A DNA stretch of 64,000 bases from Dolomitihabitans soli (GCF_022213955.1 NZ_JAKNTW010000038.1:38817-102816), one strand, 5' to 3'; numbered from the stretch's first letter, positions 34,302 to 43,874 are shown. Numbers and translations are program-made. The notes: generated from the sequence alone by a model not told the origin.

Positions 34302-35234
34302 CTAGGCGGGCTTCGCGGTCGAGCCGTCGGCCAGCATCAGGCCGTAGTCGCCGGGCGTCACGTTGGTCAGCGGTTCGCGGCCGAGGACCAGGATGCTCGG
34401 CTCGTAAGGGGCGGTGAGCACTTCGAGCTCCTCGGAGGTGAAGGGGCTGACGATGCGGGCCAGCACCGTGCCCTTGGGGATCCGCTCGCCGATCTGAGCG
34501 GCGCCGTAGCTGGACAGCATCGTACCGCCGACGGTGGGGCGCAGCACGGTGAGAGTCTCCACCACGACCTGGCCGGGCGGCGGCGGCACCGGCGCGCCGG
34601 GGAGCATGCCGAGGGCGCGCAGCACGTTGAGGGTGCCGCCGATGCCCCTGTCCAGGAACTCCTCGATCCGCTGGCCGCCGCCGCCCAGCTCGCTGACCAT
34701 GCAGGCGATCCCCTGCTCCAGCGCCCAGCCGGTGGCCGAGCCGGGGTACGGCTTGCCCTTGTAGAGGACGGAGCAGCCGAACGCGCGTGACATCTCGGCG
34801 CCCGCGTCGTGGATGTAGGCGTAGTCGACGGTGGCCAGGATGCCGCCCGAGTGGAAGTCGATGAAGTGGTCGGCGCCCGAGAGGATCTCGCACAGGACCG
34901 CTGCGACCTGCTCGGTGACGGTGCCCGTGCGGGTCCCGGGGAAGATCCGGTTGAGGTTCACGCCGTCGATCGGGGTGTTCCTGGTCAGCGCCTGGAGGGC
35001 GTAGGGGTTGGCGACGGGGACCGCGACGATCGTGCCGCTCAGCTCGGCGGTGTCGATGGTCTCGACGATGCGGCGCACCGTCTCCGAACCCATCGGCTCG
35101 TCGCCGTGAATGCCGCCGAACAGCACCAGGCGCGGGCCGGGAGCCGCGCCGCGCAGGGTGTGGACGGTCAACTCCAGCAGATGCCCGGCGAGGGTGGTGA
35201 CGGGTACCTGCTCGACGGTGTGGGCGGCGGTCAT
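34302..35234 (-). CDS. M14-like deacylase (succinylglutamate desuccinylase/aspartoacylase family)
   Basis: A 310-residue zinc hydrolase starting at ATG 35232-35234, overlapping the permease stop (ATGA). The zinc and substrate motifs are GGIHGDEPMGSE (His, Glu ligands), GVNLNRIFPG (Asn-Arg substrate clamp) and DFHSGG (third ligand). The C-terminal domain with LRPTVGGTMLSSYGA and GDYGLML is the usual small beta domain. Family members remove acyl groups from N-acyl amino acids or amines: AstE, aspartoacylase, and DoeB of ectoine breakdown. Coupling to an ABC importer suggests the imported solute, or its first product, carries an N-acyl group. Confidence 0.85.
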   Translation of the reverse strand: MTAAHTVEQVPVTTLAGHLLELTVHTLRGAAPGPRLVLFGGIHGDEPMGSETVRRIVETIDTAELSGTIVAVPVANPYALQALTRNTPIDGVNLNRIFPGTRTGTVTEQVAAVLCEILSGADHFIDFHSGGILATVDYAYIHDAGAEMSRAFGCSVLYKGKPYPGSATGWALEQGIACMVSELGGGGQRIEEFLDRGIGGTLNVLRALGMLPGAPVPPPPGQVVVETLTVLRPTVGGTMLSSYGAAQIGERIPKGTVLARIVSPFTSEELEVLTAPYEPSILVLGREPLTNVTPGDYGLMLADGSTAKPA

Positions 35235-36937
35235 AGGGAAGATCCTTCCTTGGCGGGACGGCGGGAGCCGGTGAGCGTCGCGAAGACGCCGGAGCGGGCC
35301 AGCAGCAGGGCGACCAGGCCCGCGATCACCAGGGCTGCGGCGATCAGCAGCGTGGAGAGGGCGGCCAACGTCGGATCCTGATATTTCTGCATGTAGACGA
35401 ACATCCAGACGGGCAGGGTGTTCTGGTCGGGGGCCAGCAGGAAGACGGTCATGTCGATCTCGTCGAAGCTGACCACGAAGGCGAACAGGGCGGCGGCGAC
35501 CAGCGCCGGCCGGATCTGCGGCAGGGTGGCGAGCCGGAAGGCGCGCAGCGGCGCCGCGCCGAGGTCCTTGGCGGCGGCCTCCAGGGTGACGTCGGCCCGC
35601 ATCAGCGCGGCGGTGACCACGATCACCACGAACGGCAGGATGATCACGACATGGGTGGCGATCAGCCCGCCGATCCCGCCGAACAGACCCAGCCGGTGCA
35701 GGTAGATGAACCCGGCGAAGCCGAAGGCCACCTTCGGCACGACGGTGGGGGACAGGGTGAGGGTCTCCAGCACCCGTCTGCCCGGTGGCCGGTGCCGTAC
35801 GAGGGCGGTGGCGGCGGCCGTGCCGATGACCATGCTGACGGCCGTCGCGCAGATCGCCACCTCCAGGCTGAGTACGGCGGCCGCGCCCAGCCCCGGCTGC
35901 TGGAAGAGGTTGGCGTACCACTTGGTGGACAGACCGGGCGGCGGCCAGGTGCCGAAGGACACCGAGGAGAAGGAGTTGATCACGACGATGACCAGCGGCA
36001 GCAGGACGAACACGTAGACCGCCGCCAGCCACACCCCCCAGCCGCCCGCGCCCGGCGGGGTCGCGGCCCCGGCCGTGACCCCGCCCTGCTCCGCCCGTCC
36101 CATCCGGCGCTGCGTCCAGCCGAAGAGCGCCAGCGCGACGGCGGCCAGGATCAGCAGGGCGTACGAGGACACCGCGGCCAGCGGCCAGTCCACGTTGTTG
36201 ACGTTGTCGTAGATGTCGGTGGCCAGGACGGCGACCCGGCCGCCGCCCAGCAGGCTCGGCGTCGCGAACGAGCTGATCGACAGCGCGAAGACGAGCTGCG
36301 CCCCCGCGATGAGGCCGGGAGCCGTCAACGGGAGGGTGACCATGCGGAACCGCCGCCACGCGCCGGCCCCGAGATCGCCCGCCGCCTCGCCCAGCGCCGG
36401 ATCGACCTGGCCGAGCGCGCTGGTGATGGGGAAGACCATGAAGGGGAGCAGGATGTGGACCAGCGCGATGACGACCGAGGTCCGCTGGTAGAGGATCTCG
36501 ACCGGGCCCAGACCGAAGGCGCCGAGCAGGCCGTTGAGCGCGCCGCTGTCGCCGAGTACCAGCTCCCAGCCGTAGGTCCTGGCGACCACGCTGGTCAGCA
36601 GCGGCGCGAAGATGACGAACATGCCCACGTAACGCCAGCCGGAGCGGCGGACGCGGTGCAGCGCGTAGGCGGTGGGATAGCCGACGAGCACGGCGGCGAC
36701 CGTGGTGATCACGCCGAGCTGCACGGTCTCCCAGACGATGTTCCAGTGGTAGCCGCTGGTCAGGAACGACCGCCAGGTGGCGATGGTGCCGCCGACGTCG
36801 CCGCCACCGGGCACGTACTGGTGGAAGCTGTACTCCAGCAGCGTGAGCATGGCCCCGACGAACACGACGGCCAGCACGACGATGGCAGGCGCCGCGAGGA
36901 GATAGGCCGTGCGGTGCCGGGCGAACCGGTCCCTCAT
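35231..36937 (-). CDS. ABC transporter permease, PotB-PotC fusion
   Basis: A 568-residue protein joining two permease units that are usually separate genes. ATG 36935-36937 has GGAGG seven bases upstream. Each half has six hydrophobic helices and an EAA loop that binds the ATPase: EAAGDLGAGAWRRFRMVTLP in the first, EAAAKDLGAAPLRAFRLATLP in the second. The fold is that of spermidine/putrescine and Fe3+-type importers. The stop overlaps the M14 gene start by four bases. A Gly/Ala-rich linker near residue 290 joins the halves. Confidence 0.9.
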   Translation of the reverse strand: MRDRFARHRTAYLLAAPAIVVLAVVFVGAMLTLLEYSFHQYVPGGGDVGGTIATWRSFLTSGYHWNIVWETVQLGVITTVAAVLVGYPTAYALHRVRRSGWRYVGMFVIFAPLLTSVVARTYGWELVLGDSGALNGLLGAFGLGPVEILYQRTSVVIALVHILLPFMVFPITSALGQVDPALGEAAGDLGAGAWRRFRMVTLPLTAPGLIAGAQLVFALSISSFATPSLLGGGRVAVLATDIYDNVNNVDWPLAAVSSYALLILAAVALALFGWTQRRMGRAEQGGVTAGAATPPGAGGWGVWLAAVYVFVLLPLVIVVINSFSSVSFGTWPPPGLSTKWYANLFQQPGLGAAAVLSLEVAICATAVSMVIGTAAATALVRHRPPGRRVLETLTLSPTVVPKVAFGFAGFIYLHRLGLFGGIGGLIATHVVIILPFVVIVVTAALMRADVTLEAAAKDLGAAPLRAFRLATLPQIRPALVAAALFAFVVSFDEIDMTVFLLAPDQNTLPVWMFVYMQKYQDPTLAALSTLLIAAALVIAGLVALLLARSGVFATLTGSRRPAKEGSSL

Positions 36938-36950
36938 CAACCCGCCTCCC

Positions 36951-38060
36951 TCAGATTCGCGAGGCGATGTCGGTCTCCCAGCGTCGCTGCCACTCGGCGT
37001 TGTGCGTGCCGACGATGGTGTAGTCGACGTCGATGAAGCCCTTCCTGGTCGCCGGGGAGAAGGCCGGGAGTCTGGCCAGGTCCGCCGGGATCTTCGCCTT
37101 GGTGTTGGCGGGGGTCTCGATGCTCGTCTCCGCCCAGCGCTGCGACCATCTGGGGGAGATCATCTCGTTGATCATGTCGTTGATCGCCTCAAGCTGGTTG
37201 GGCGTGGAGCCTTCGACGGCCTGGAGGTAGACGGGCAGCGGGATCGCGCCCTCGCTGGGCACCACGTAGTTGAGCGGCGCGCCGGAGTTGATCCACTGCT
37301 GGCCGGTGCCGGCGAAGTAGCCGGTCAGCGTGGCGGTGCCGTTGCTGAGCACGTTGAGGTACTGCGGATTCGACTCCACCAGCAGCCGGATCTGCTTGGC
37401 CTCGCGTTCCCAGAGCTGCCAGCCGGGCTCCATGTTCGACAGGCCGCCGCCGTTCAGCTTGGCGGCCATGAACACCGCGTACCAGGGGAACTGCAGGAAG
37501 GTGACCTGCTCGCGGAAGGCGTGGTCCCAGAGCGCGGACCACGACGTGGGCGGTTTGGGCGCCTTGTCACGGTTGTAGAGCAGGCCGAGCTGGTCGGCGC
37601 CGATGCCGATGCCGTACCCGTCCTCGCGCCGGAACCTCTCGTCGATGTCGGCCGCGTTGAACATCGCGGAGTAGTCGAGCTTGGCCCACATGCGGTCCGC
37701 GACGCCCTGCACCGAGCTCTGCGCGTTGAAGAAGCCGAAGTTCACCAGCGGCTGGTCGGGCGCGGCCTTCTTCTGCGCCAGCATCCGGGTGTAGCCGACC
37801 GTGTTGGACTGCTCGTAGACCTCGATCTGCACGCTGGGATGCGAGCGCATGTACTCCGCCGCGAACTCCTTGGGCATCTTGCCGAGGTCGCCGCCGAGGA
37901 AGGCGAACATGGTCACCTTGAGCTTGCCGCCGGAGCCGTTCTGGCCCGCGCTCGGCCCGGTGGCCGGTCCTCCCGGGTTGACCTCGCCGCACGCCGAGGC
38001 GAGCGCGAGTCCGGCGGCGCCGGCCAGCAGACCCCGCCGGGAGATGGAACGTTCCTGCAT
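36951..38060 (-). CDS. Tat-exported solute-binding lipoprotein, PotD-like
   Basis: A 369-residue binding protein. ATG 38058-38060 is preferred (GGAGG five bases upstream); an ATG at 38078 overlaps the ATPase stop but has no site. The leader ERSISRRGLLAGAAGLALASAC has a twin-arginine motif and a lipobox, so it is probably exported folded and anchored. The mature part is like spermidine/putrescine periplasmic proteins (YEQSNTVGYTRMLAQKKA, LGLLYNRDKAPKPPTSW, MEPGWQLWEREAKQ). The four acidic/aromatic residues that define polyamine binding in PotD cannot be assigned by eye, so the ligand is open. It stands between the ATPase and permease genes of one operon. Confidence 0.88.
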   Translation of the reverse strand: MQERSISRRGLLAGAAGLALASACGEVNPGGPATGPSAGQNGSGGKLKVTMFAFLGGDLGKMPKEFAAEYMRSHPSVQIEVYEQSNTVGYTRMLAQKKAAPDQPLVNFGFFNAQSSVQGVADRMWAKLDYSAMFNAADIDERFRREDGYGIGIGADQLGLLYNRDKAPKPPTSWSALWDHAFREQVTFLQFPWYAVFMAAKLNGGGLSNMEPGWQLWEREAKQIRLLVESNPQYLNVLSNGTATLTGYFAGTGQQWINSGAPLNYVVPSEGAIPLPVYLQAVEGSTPNQLEAINDMINEMISPRWSQRWAETSIETPANTKAKIPADLARLPAFSPATRKGFIDVDYTIVGTHNAEWQRRWETDIASRI

Positions 38061-38074
38061 CGCCGCCTCCATGA

Positions 38075-39151
<1,077 letters not shown>

Positions 39152-39443
39152 TGGTAGTCAACGTAAAAGTCCGGGGGGCTCCACGTCAACGCCCCGCGCG
39201 TCAACCGTACGGCGTGCGGGCTGAAATTTTCATCCCCGATTGCGGGGTGACCTGCGATGTCGCCGGGGGAGAAGGCGTCGATGCTTCGATGCGGGCGGGT
39301 CGCGGAAGTAATGTCCCGACCAACATGCGTGGGAGCGCTCCCGTGCGGCCGGGTTCCGTCGGACCGAGGAGGTGGTGCGCCTGGAGAAGCGGTCACCGCT
39401 CGCGGTACGACTTGCCCCTGCGAAGGGCCCGCCCGAACAGAAA
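39152..39443. other. Upstream region of the ABC operon
   Basis: A 292-base non-coding part of the 439-base gap between the ABC operon and the LPMO gene; no frame here has coding character. It includes the palindrome at 39330-39343 and continues into the poly-C inverted repeat. Confidence 0.45.
39330..39343. promoter_or_regulatory. LacI/CebR-type operator-like palindrome
   Basis: TGGGAGCGCTCCCG contains the perfect 12-bp palindrome GGGAGCGCTCCC. It differs from the known actinobacterial cellulose-utilisation operator (TGGGAGCGCTCCCA) only at the last base. It lies 180 bases upstream of the ABC operon and 250 bases past the 3' end of the LPMO gene. It is distinct from the GGAGAGCGCTCTCC sites at 54-58 kb. 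Confidence 0.5.
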
Positions 39444-39575
39444 GCACGGCCGGGCGGGGGGCGGGACACCCCCGCCCCGCCGGCCCGGGGCCCGGCCGAC
39501 CCGCTCACCGGGCCCCCCCCCACCACCCCCCCCGCGGGGCGGGCGGGACCCCCCCCCCCCCCCGCCCGGCCGTGC
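39444..39575. terminator. Large GC inverted repeat with poly-C tracts after the LPMO gene
   Basis: GCACGGCCGGGCGGGGGG (39444-39461) pairs exactly with its complement at 39558-39575, an 18-bp stem enclosing 96 bases. Inside is a second hairpin, GGGGCCCGG (39487-39495) with CCGGGCCCC (39508-39516). C runs of 9 (39513-39521), 8 (39526-39533) and 15 bases (39549-39563) become G runs on the strand of the LPMO transcript, able to form G-quadruplexes. It starts 16 bases past the LPMO stop and probably ends that transcript. Confidence 0.6.
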
Positions 39576-39590
39576 GCGCTTCCTACCGGA

Positions 39591-40685
39591 TCAGCCGCAC
39601 GTTATGTCGCTGAACGTCGGACTCCCCCCGTTGGCGAGGAACCCGGCGGTGGCCGTCGCACCCGGCGCGAGGGTGGCGTTCCACGTCGTGGCATGGATCA
39701 TCGCCGTCGGGCCGCTCTGCATGTGCGTGCCGTTCCAGCTTTGACTGATGGTGATGCCCATGGGCATCGACCACTGCACGAACCATTGGTTGATCGGGGT
39801 CGTGCCGTTGTTCTTGATGGTGACGGCACCCTGGAAGCCGTTCGACCAGGTGTTGGTGGCGGTCACCGTGGCCGTGCACGAGAGCGGGCCCGGCGGCGGC
39901 GTGGTGGGCGGGTTGGTGGGCGTCGGCGTGTTGGGCGGTGGGGTGGTGGGCGGCGGGGTGCCGCCCGGGCCGACACCGGTGACCTCGCCGTTTCCGCCGT
40001 CGAAGAGGACGTCGGAGCAGCTGTAGAAGTTCTCCTGGCTGTCGGAGCGGATCCAGTGGGCGAAGATGATGTGCCTGCCGGTCTTCCCCGAGGGCAGCTG
40101 CGCGTTCCAGTGGTAGTAGTTGAGGGCGCCGGCGCCGCCCGACTGGGGCGGGTCCGTGACGGTGTTGAACTTCTCCAGATCGCTCCAGGCCAGCGGCGAG
40201 CTGGGATTCCAGCCGTTACGCGTCACGTACAGGTCGAACCTGCCGGGATGCGCCGCCCAGTTGCTGTGCCGGATCTGGATGTTCGCGCCCGAGGTCAGGT
40301 GCGTCGTGGGCCAGTCGGTGCGGGCCGCGTTGTAGGCCGCGTACGTCGTGGTTCCCGCGCCGCAGATCTGCCCGTCGGGGATGTAGCCGGAGGTACGGCC
40401 GTTCGCGTCGGAACGGAGCACGCCGAACCAGTTGTAGAGGGGGTTCGTGCCGCCCTGGGCGACGGCGGCCGCACACGCGGGGTTGTAGGGGATGATCTGG
40501 CCGTTGTCCCGCAGGCCGTCCTTCCAGCACAGGAAGGTACGGCTGCCCGGCACCATGGTCACGCCGTGCGCGGTCGCCTGCTGGGGCAGCGTGAGGACTG
40601 TGGCCACGAGCGCGACCACCACCGCCACGGCGAGCACCCACAGGCGGCGGCGGAGGACCATCGCCGCGATGGATCTCGATGTCAA
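39591..40685 (-). CDS. AA10 lytic polysaccharide monooxygenase with CBM2 domain
   Basis: A 364-residue secreted enzyme. TTG 40683-40685 is preferred (AAGGG six bases upstream); ATG 40659-40661 is the alternative. The signal peptide ends QATA-HGVTMV, leaving His40 as residue 1 of the mature protein. It forms the copper histidine brace with the His of IRHSNW. The AA10 module runs to about residue 235 (LCWKDGLRDN, NWFGVLRSDA, GRHIIFAHWIRSDSQENFYSCSD). A Pro/Thr linker (PPPTTPPPNTPTPTNPP) leads to a CBM2 carbohydrate-binding module starting CTATVTATNTWSNGFQG. Enzymes of this build oxidatively cleave crystalline cellulose or chitin. Confidence 0.94.
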   Translation of the reverse strand: MTSRSIAAMVLRRRLWVLAVAVVVALVATVLTLPQQATAHGVTMVPGSRTFLCWKDGLRDNGQIIPYNPACAAAVAQGGTNPLYNWFGVLRSDANGRTSGYIPDGQICGAGTTTYAAYNAARTDWPTTHLTSGANIQIRHSNWAAHPGRFDLYVTRNGWNPSSPLAWSDLEKFNTVTDPPQSGGAGALNYYHWNAQLPSGKTGRHIIFAHWIRSDSQENFYSCSDVLFDGGNGEVTGVGPGGTPPPTTPPPNTPTPTNPPTTPPPGPLSCTATVTATNTWSNGFQGAVTIKNNGTTPINQWFVQWSMPMGITISQSWNGTHMQSGPTAMIHATTWNATLAPGATATAGFLANGGSPTFSDITCG

Positions 40686-40928
40686 CGAATTCCCTTTCGG
40701 GGTACGGGCCCCCGCAGGCGGGCGCCCGGACTGCGCGGCCCTGCGCCCGGCCGGGATCATGCCGAAGGGACTCCGGGATGCCCGGCAGGGCGGCGCACGA
40801 CGCCGCCGTCTGCCGCACGCCCTCCTGCGACTCTGCCCGCCCGAGCATTGACGTCGACTGGAGAAGATGGCCACCGGCACTCGCGTACCCGCATTGAAAC
40901 ACGCCGCCCCCGCTCCCGCAACGGGTGG
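40686..40928. other. Upstream region of the LPMO gene
   Basis: A 243-base non-coding gap that must carry the LPMO promoter (minus strand). I see no GGAGAGCGCTCTCC or GGGAGCGCTCCC site in it, so the LPMO is not evidently part of the glucan regulon at 54-58 kb. Confidence 0.45.
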
Positions 40929-42107
40929 TCACCTGAGCGCTTCGACCGGCTCCATCCTGGCCGCGCGCAGCGCCGGATACAGCCCGGCGAGCAGGCCCAC
41001 CAAGGCGCCGGCGACCGGTGCGGCGAGGGCCAGGCGCAGGTCGAGCACCGGCGTCCACTGCCTGGCGGCGGAGACGGCGACCACGGCGAGCACCCCGAGA
41101 CTCGCCCCCACCACCCCGCCCGCCAGGCCCGTGAGGGTCGACTCCAGCAGGAACTGGCCGGCGATGTGCCTGCGCGCCGCGCCGAGCGCGCGGCGCAGCC
41201 CGATCTCCGCGATGCGTTCCATCACGGTGACCAGCGTGACGTTGGCGATGCCGACCGCGCCGACGACCAGCGAGACCAGGCCGAGGATCAGGAACAGCCC
41301 GTTGACGTCGTCCTGCACCGCGTCGCGTGCCCGGGTCGGGCTCGCCGGCGCGAGCACGTGGAGCTGGGCCGAGTAGGCGGGACTGAGCGCCCGCGGGGCC
41401 TGCGACGCGATCAGCTCGGCGGCGCCGAGGCTCGTGTTGACCAGCACCCGGGTCACGTCTTTCAGGCCGAACTCCCGGCCCACGGTGGGCGGCACGATCA
41501 CGGCTGTGGACAGCGCCTGGTCGCGCCGGAACCCGCCCAGCACACCGATCACGGTGTAGGCGCGGTCACCGACGAACACGGCCGGCGCTCCCTCCAGCCT
41601 GGTCACGCCGAGCATCTTCGCCGCCTGCTCGCCGAGTACCACCACGCGGTCGCGCCGCCGTACGTGCCCCTCGTCGTAGAAGCGGCCCGCGACCATGCGC
41701 CCCAGCACCGCGCCGGGCAGGCCGGCCGTCGCGGCGACCACGGCGAGGCTCTGGTCGGTGACCCGGGTGGGGTCCACCAGGGTGTTCGACCGCACCGACA
41801 GGTTGGAGCTCCGCGTGTTCTGGGCGACGGCGGCGGCCGCGGTCACACCGCGCAGCCGGGTGAGCTCGCCGGGGGAGTCCCAGGCGACGAGCGGGCCGTC
41901 CTCGCTCGTCGGCACCTCCACGGTGATGGAGGTGGCGGTCAGCTCGTCGAACCGGCCGACGATCTGGTTTCCGGCCGTCGCGGCGATGCCCAGGGTGATG
42001 ACGAGGGTGGTGATGCCGAGCACGGTGCCCAGCGTGGTGAGCGCCGAGCGCACCGGCCTGGCGAGCATCCCGGCCAGCGCCTCCGACCAGAGATCGCGGG
42101 GGTCCAT
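40929..42107 (-). CDS. MacB/FtsX-type ABC transporter permease
   Basis: A 392-residue protein; ATG 42105-42107 has GGGAG seven bases upstream. The first helix lies at residues 20-45 (SALTTLGTVLGITTLVITLG), then a large extracytoplasmic MacB-like domain. Three C-terminal helices begin LFLILGLVSLVVGAVGIANV, with the cytoplasmic ERIAEIGLRRALGAARRHI loop. It works with the ATPase at 43875-44549 and the adaptor at 44542-46260 to export a peptide, lipid or lipoprotein. An IS200/IS605 element now sits between this gene and the ATPase, so transcription from upstream may be reduced. Confidence 0.9.
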   Translation of the reverse strand: MDPRDLWSEALAGMLARPVRSALTTLGTVLGITTLVITLGIAATAGNQIVGRFDELTATSITVEVPTSEDGPLVAWDSPGELTRLRGVTAAAAVAQNTRSSNLSVRSNTLVDPTRVTDQSLAVVAATAGLPGAVLGRMVAGRFYDEGHVRRRDRVVVLGEQAAKMLGVTRLEGAPAVFVGDRAYTVIGVLGGFRRDQALSTAVIVPPTVGREFGLKDVTRVLVNTSLGAAELIASQAPRALSPAYSAQLHVLAPASPTRARDAVQDDVNGLFLILGLVSLVVGAVGIANVTLVTVMERIAEIGLRRALGAARRHIAGQFLLESTLTGLAGGVVGASLGVLAVVAVSAARQWTPVLDLRLALAAPVAGALVGLLAGLYPALRAARMEPVEALR

Positions 42108-42126
42108 CAGCTACTCCCGAGGGGAT

Positions 42127-42144
42127 CGTCGCCTTTAGGCGACG
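42127..42144. repeat. Left-end hairpin of the IS element
   Basis: CGTCGCC-TTTA-GGCGACG is a perfect 7-bp stem with a four-base loop, followed by GGGGAATCAGGAG. Subterminal hairpins of this kind are what TnpA binds in the family. Confidence 0.7.
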
Positions 42145-42261
42145 GGGGAATCAGGAGCGGGAGGGCCGCCAAGGCCCGAGCGTGCAGTGACCCGCCTGGT
42201 CTGCGCATCAAAGGTCCCCGTTCGTCGCGCGTTGGATGTGCGGAACTGTGATGATGATCGG

Positions 42262-42663
42262 GTGGCTCGTCAGGTGCGCACCTCCCCCGGTGCGGCGTAT
42301 GACCTCGGATACCACGTCGTGTGGTGCCCGAAATACCGCCGCCCGGTTCAGGGTGGGCGGGTGAAGGACCGCCTTGAGGAGTTGATCCGCGCCAAGGCGG
42401 GTGTGCACGGCTGGGAGGTCGTGACGGTTGAGGTGATGCCCGGCCACGTGCATCTGTTCGTCGCGCCGCACCCGAAGAACTCGCCGTCGCAGGTGGCGAA
42501 CCAGTCCGAAGACTTCACCTCGCACCACCTGTACTCCCGACTGCCCACGCTGTGGTCGCGGTCGTACTTCGTGGCCACGGCCGGCGCCGTATCCGCCGTG
42601 ACGGTGCAGCGGTACATGCGGACGCGGTACGAGCGGGCATCCAAGGGCGGTGGCCGTGCGTAG
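42262..42663 (+). CDS. tnpA: IS200/IS605 transposase TnpA (Y1 HUH), probably internally shortened
   Basis: About 133 residues from GTG 42262; an upstream GTG is possible. Family features are AYDLGYHVVWCPKYRR, the HUH metal motif HVHLF (62-66, preceded by PG where most have PD) and the C-terminal helix with the likely nucleophile Tyr118. Compared with the sequence I know for close actinobacterial relatives, the stretch between TSHHL and SRLPTLW is about seven residues too short. This implies an in-frame deletion next to the catalytic helix, and the Asn-Gln-Phe-Lys segment reads NQSEDF. TnpA may thus be inactive. Its stop overlaps the tnpB start. Confidence 0.85.
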   Translation: MARQVRTSPGAAYDLGYHVVWCPKYRRPVQGGRVKDRLEELIRAKAGVHGWEVVTVEVMPGHVHLFVAPHPKNSPSQVANQSEDFTSHHLYSRLPTLWSRSYFVATAGAVSAVTVQRYMRTRYERASKGGGRA

Positions 42664-43837
42664 GTCGTTCAGGTTCCTGCTGCGCCCCACCAGCGCGCAG
42701 TCGGCGGTGCTCGCTCAGTGCCTGGAGGATCATCGGCAGCTGTACAACGCGGCCCTTGAGCACCGCCGCACCGCCTACCGGAAAGCGGGCGTGAGCGTCC
42801 GGTACGGCGACCAATCCGGCGAGTTGAAGCACATCCGCGCTGACGACTCCGGCGGGCAGGGACGTTGGTCGTTCTCCTCCCAGCAGGCCACGCTGCGCCG
42901 CCTGGACAAGGCGTTCGCGGCGTTCTTCAAGCGCGTCCGCGAGGGGCACGCGCCGGGGTTCCCGCGTTTCAAGGGGCGCGGCCGGTTCGACACGGTTGAG
43001 TGGCCGAAGGACGGTGACGGCTGCCGCTGGGGCTCCCAGCCCCACCACCCGACCGCCGTCTACGTGCGCCTTCAAGGCGTCGGACACGTCCGGGTGCACC
43101 AGCACCGGCCGGTGCGGGGCATCGTGAAGACGATCAGCGTGAAGCGGGAAGGCGTCCGCTGGTTCGTGATCCTCTCCTGCGATGACGTGCCCGCGAAACC
43201 CCTGCCCGCAACGGGAGCGGTCGCCGGGATCGACCTGGGTGTGGCGTCGCTGGCCACCACCAGCGGCGGCGAGCATCTGGCCAACCCGCGCCACCTCGCC
43301 GCTTCGGCCGAGCGTCTGGCTGGTGCCCAGCGAGACCTCGCCCGCAAGAAGCGCGGCAGCAAGCGCCGCCGTAAGGCGGTCGCCCGAGTGGCGGCCCTGC
43401 ACGGCAAGGTTCGCCGTCAGCGTCTCGACGGTGCGCACAAGGCCGCGCTCGCGCTGGTCCGCACGTATGACGTGATCGTGCATGAGGACCTGAAGGTCGC
43501 GAATATGACCCGGTCGGCGTCCGGCACGATCGACGCGCCCGGCGTCAACGTCGCGCAGAAGTCCGGCCTCAACCGTTCGATCTTGGACGCGGGTTGGGGG
43601 GTGTTCCTGACGATCCTGTCGCACAAGGCTGAAAGTGCCGGTCGAGAGCTGATCACGGTGAACCCTCGCAACACCTCCCGCACGTGCTCGCGCTGCGGGC
43701 ACTGCGCGAAGGACAACCGCCCCAGCCAAGCCGAGTTCGCCTGTACGGCGTGTCGCCACGAGGCGCACGCCGACGTCAACGCGGCGATCAACATCCTCAG
43801 GGCCGGGCTGGCCCTTCGCGACGCCGTAGCGGCTTAG
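42650..43837 (+). CDS. tnpB: TnpB RNA-guided endonuclease
   Basis: A 395-residue protein from GTG 42650 (GTG 42656 has better spacing to AAGG). It appears complete. The N-terminal segment RSFRFLLRPTSAQ is typical; the RuvC residues are Asp195 (GIDLGVA), Glu279 (VHEDLKV) and Asp375 (HADVNAA). The zinc ribbon is C346-x2-C349 and C365-x2-C368. TnpB cuts DNA next to a target-adjacent motif, guided by an RNA made from the 3' end of its own gene and the right end of the element; the guide is read from the flanking host DNA. It overlaps tnpA by 14 bases. Confidence 0.93.
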   Translation: MAVRRSFRFLLRPTSAQSAVLAQCLEDHRQLYNAALEHRRTAYRKAGVSVRYGDQSGELKHIRADDSGGQGRWSFSSQQATLRRLDKAFAAFFKRVREGHAPGFPRFKGRGRFDTVEWPKDGDGCRWGSQPHHPTAVYVRLQGVGHVRVHQHRPVRGIVKTISVKREGVRWFVILSCDDVPAKPLPATGAVAGIDLGVASLATTSGGEHLANPRHLAASAERLAGAQRDLARKKRGSKRRRKAVARVAALHGKVRRQRLDGAHKAALALVRTYDVIVHEDLKVANMTRSASGTIDAPGVNVAQKSGLNRSILDAGWGVFLTILSHKAESAGRELITVNPRNTSRTCSRCGHCAKDNRPSQAEFACTACRHEAHADVNAAINILRAGLALRDAVAA

Positions 43838-43844
43838 CGAGAAG

Positions 43845-43864
43845 CCGCCTCGTTTACGGGGCGG
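43845..43864. repeat. Right-end hairpin of the IS element (probable guide-RNA scaffold)
   Basis: CCGCCTCG-TTTA-CGGGGCGG is an 8-bp stem with one mismatch and the same TTTA loop as the left end. It begins seven bases after the tnpB stop and is followed by AGGAGTCAC. This is where the 3' part of the TnpB guide-RNA scaffold would end, with the guide taken from the adjoining host sequence. Confidence 0.65.
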
Positions 43865-43874
43865 AGGAGTCACC

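Larger units (their letters stand above)
42121..43870 (+). mobile_element. IS200/IS605-family insertion sequence (tnpA + tnpB)
   Basis: The element carries a Y1 HUH transposase and a TnpB nuclease in overlapping frames, with a TTTA-loop hairpin near each end (42127-42144 and 43845-43864). This family has no inverted terminal repeats and makes no target duplication, so the exact borders are estimates. It is inserted in the minus-strand export operon between the ATPase stop (43875) and the permease start (42107) and is oriented against the operon. Confidence 0.85.

Noticed and set aside
39372..42251. A 959-codon plus-strand frame across the LPMO and permease genes.
   Set aside because: It is antisense to two well-supported genes and begins in a poly-C region.
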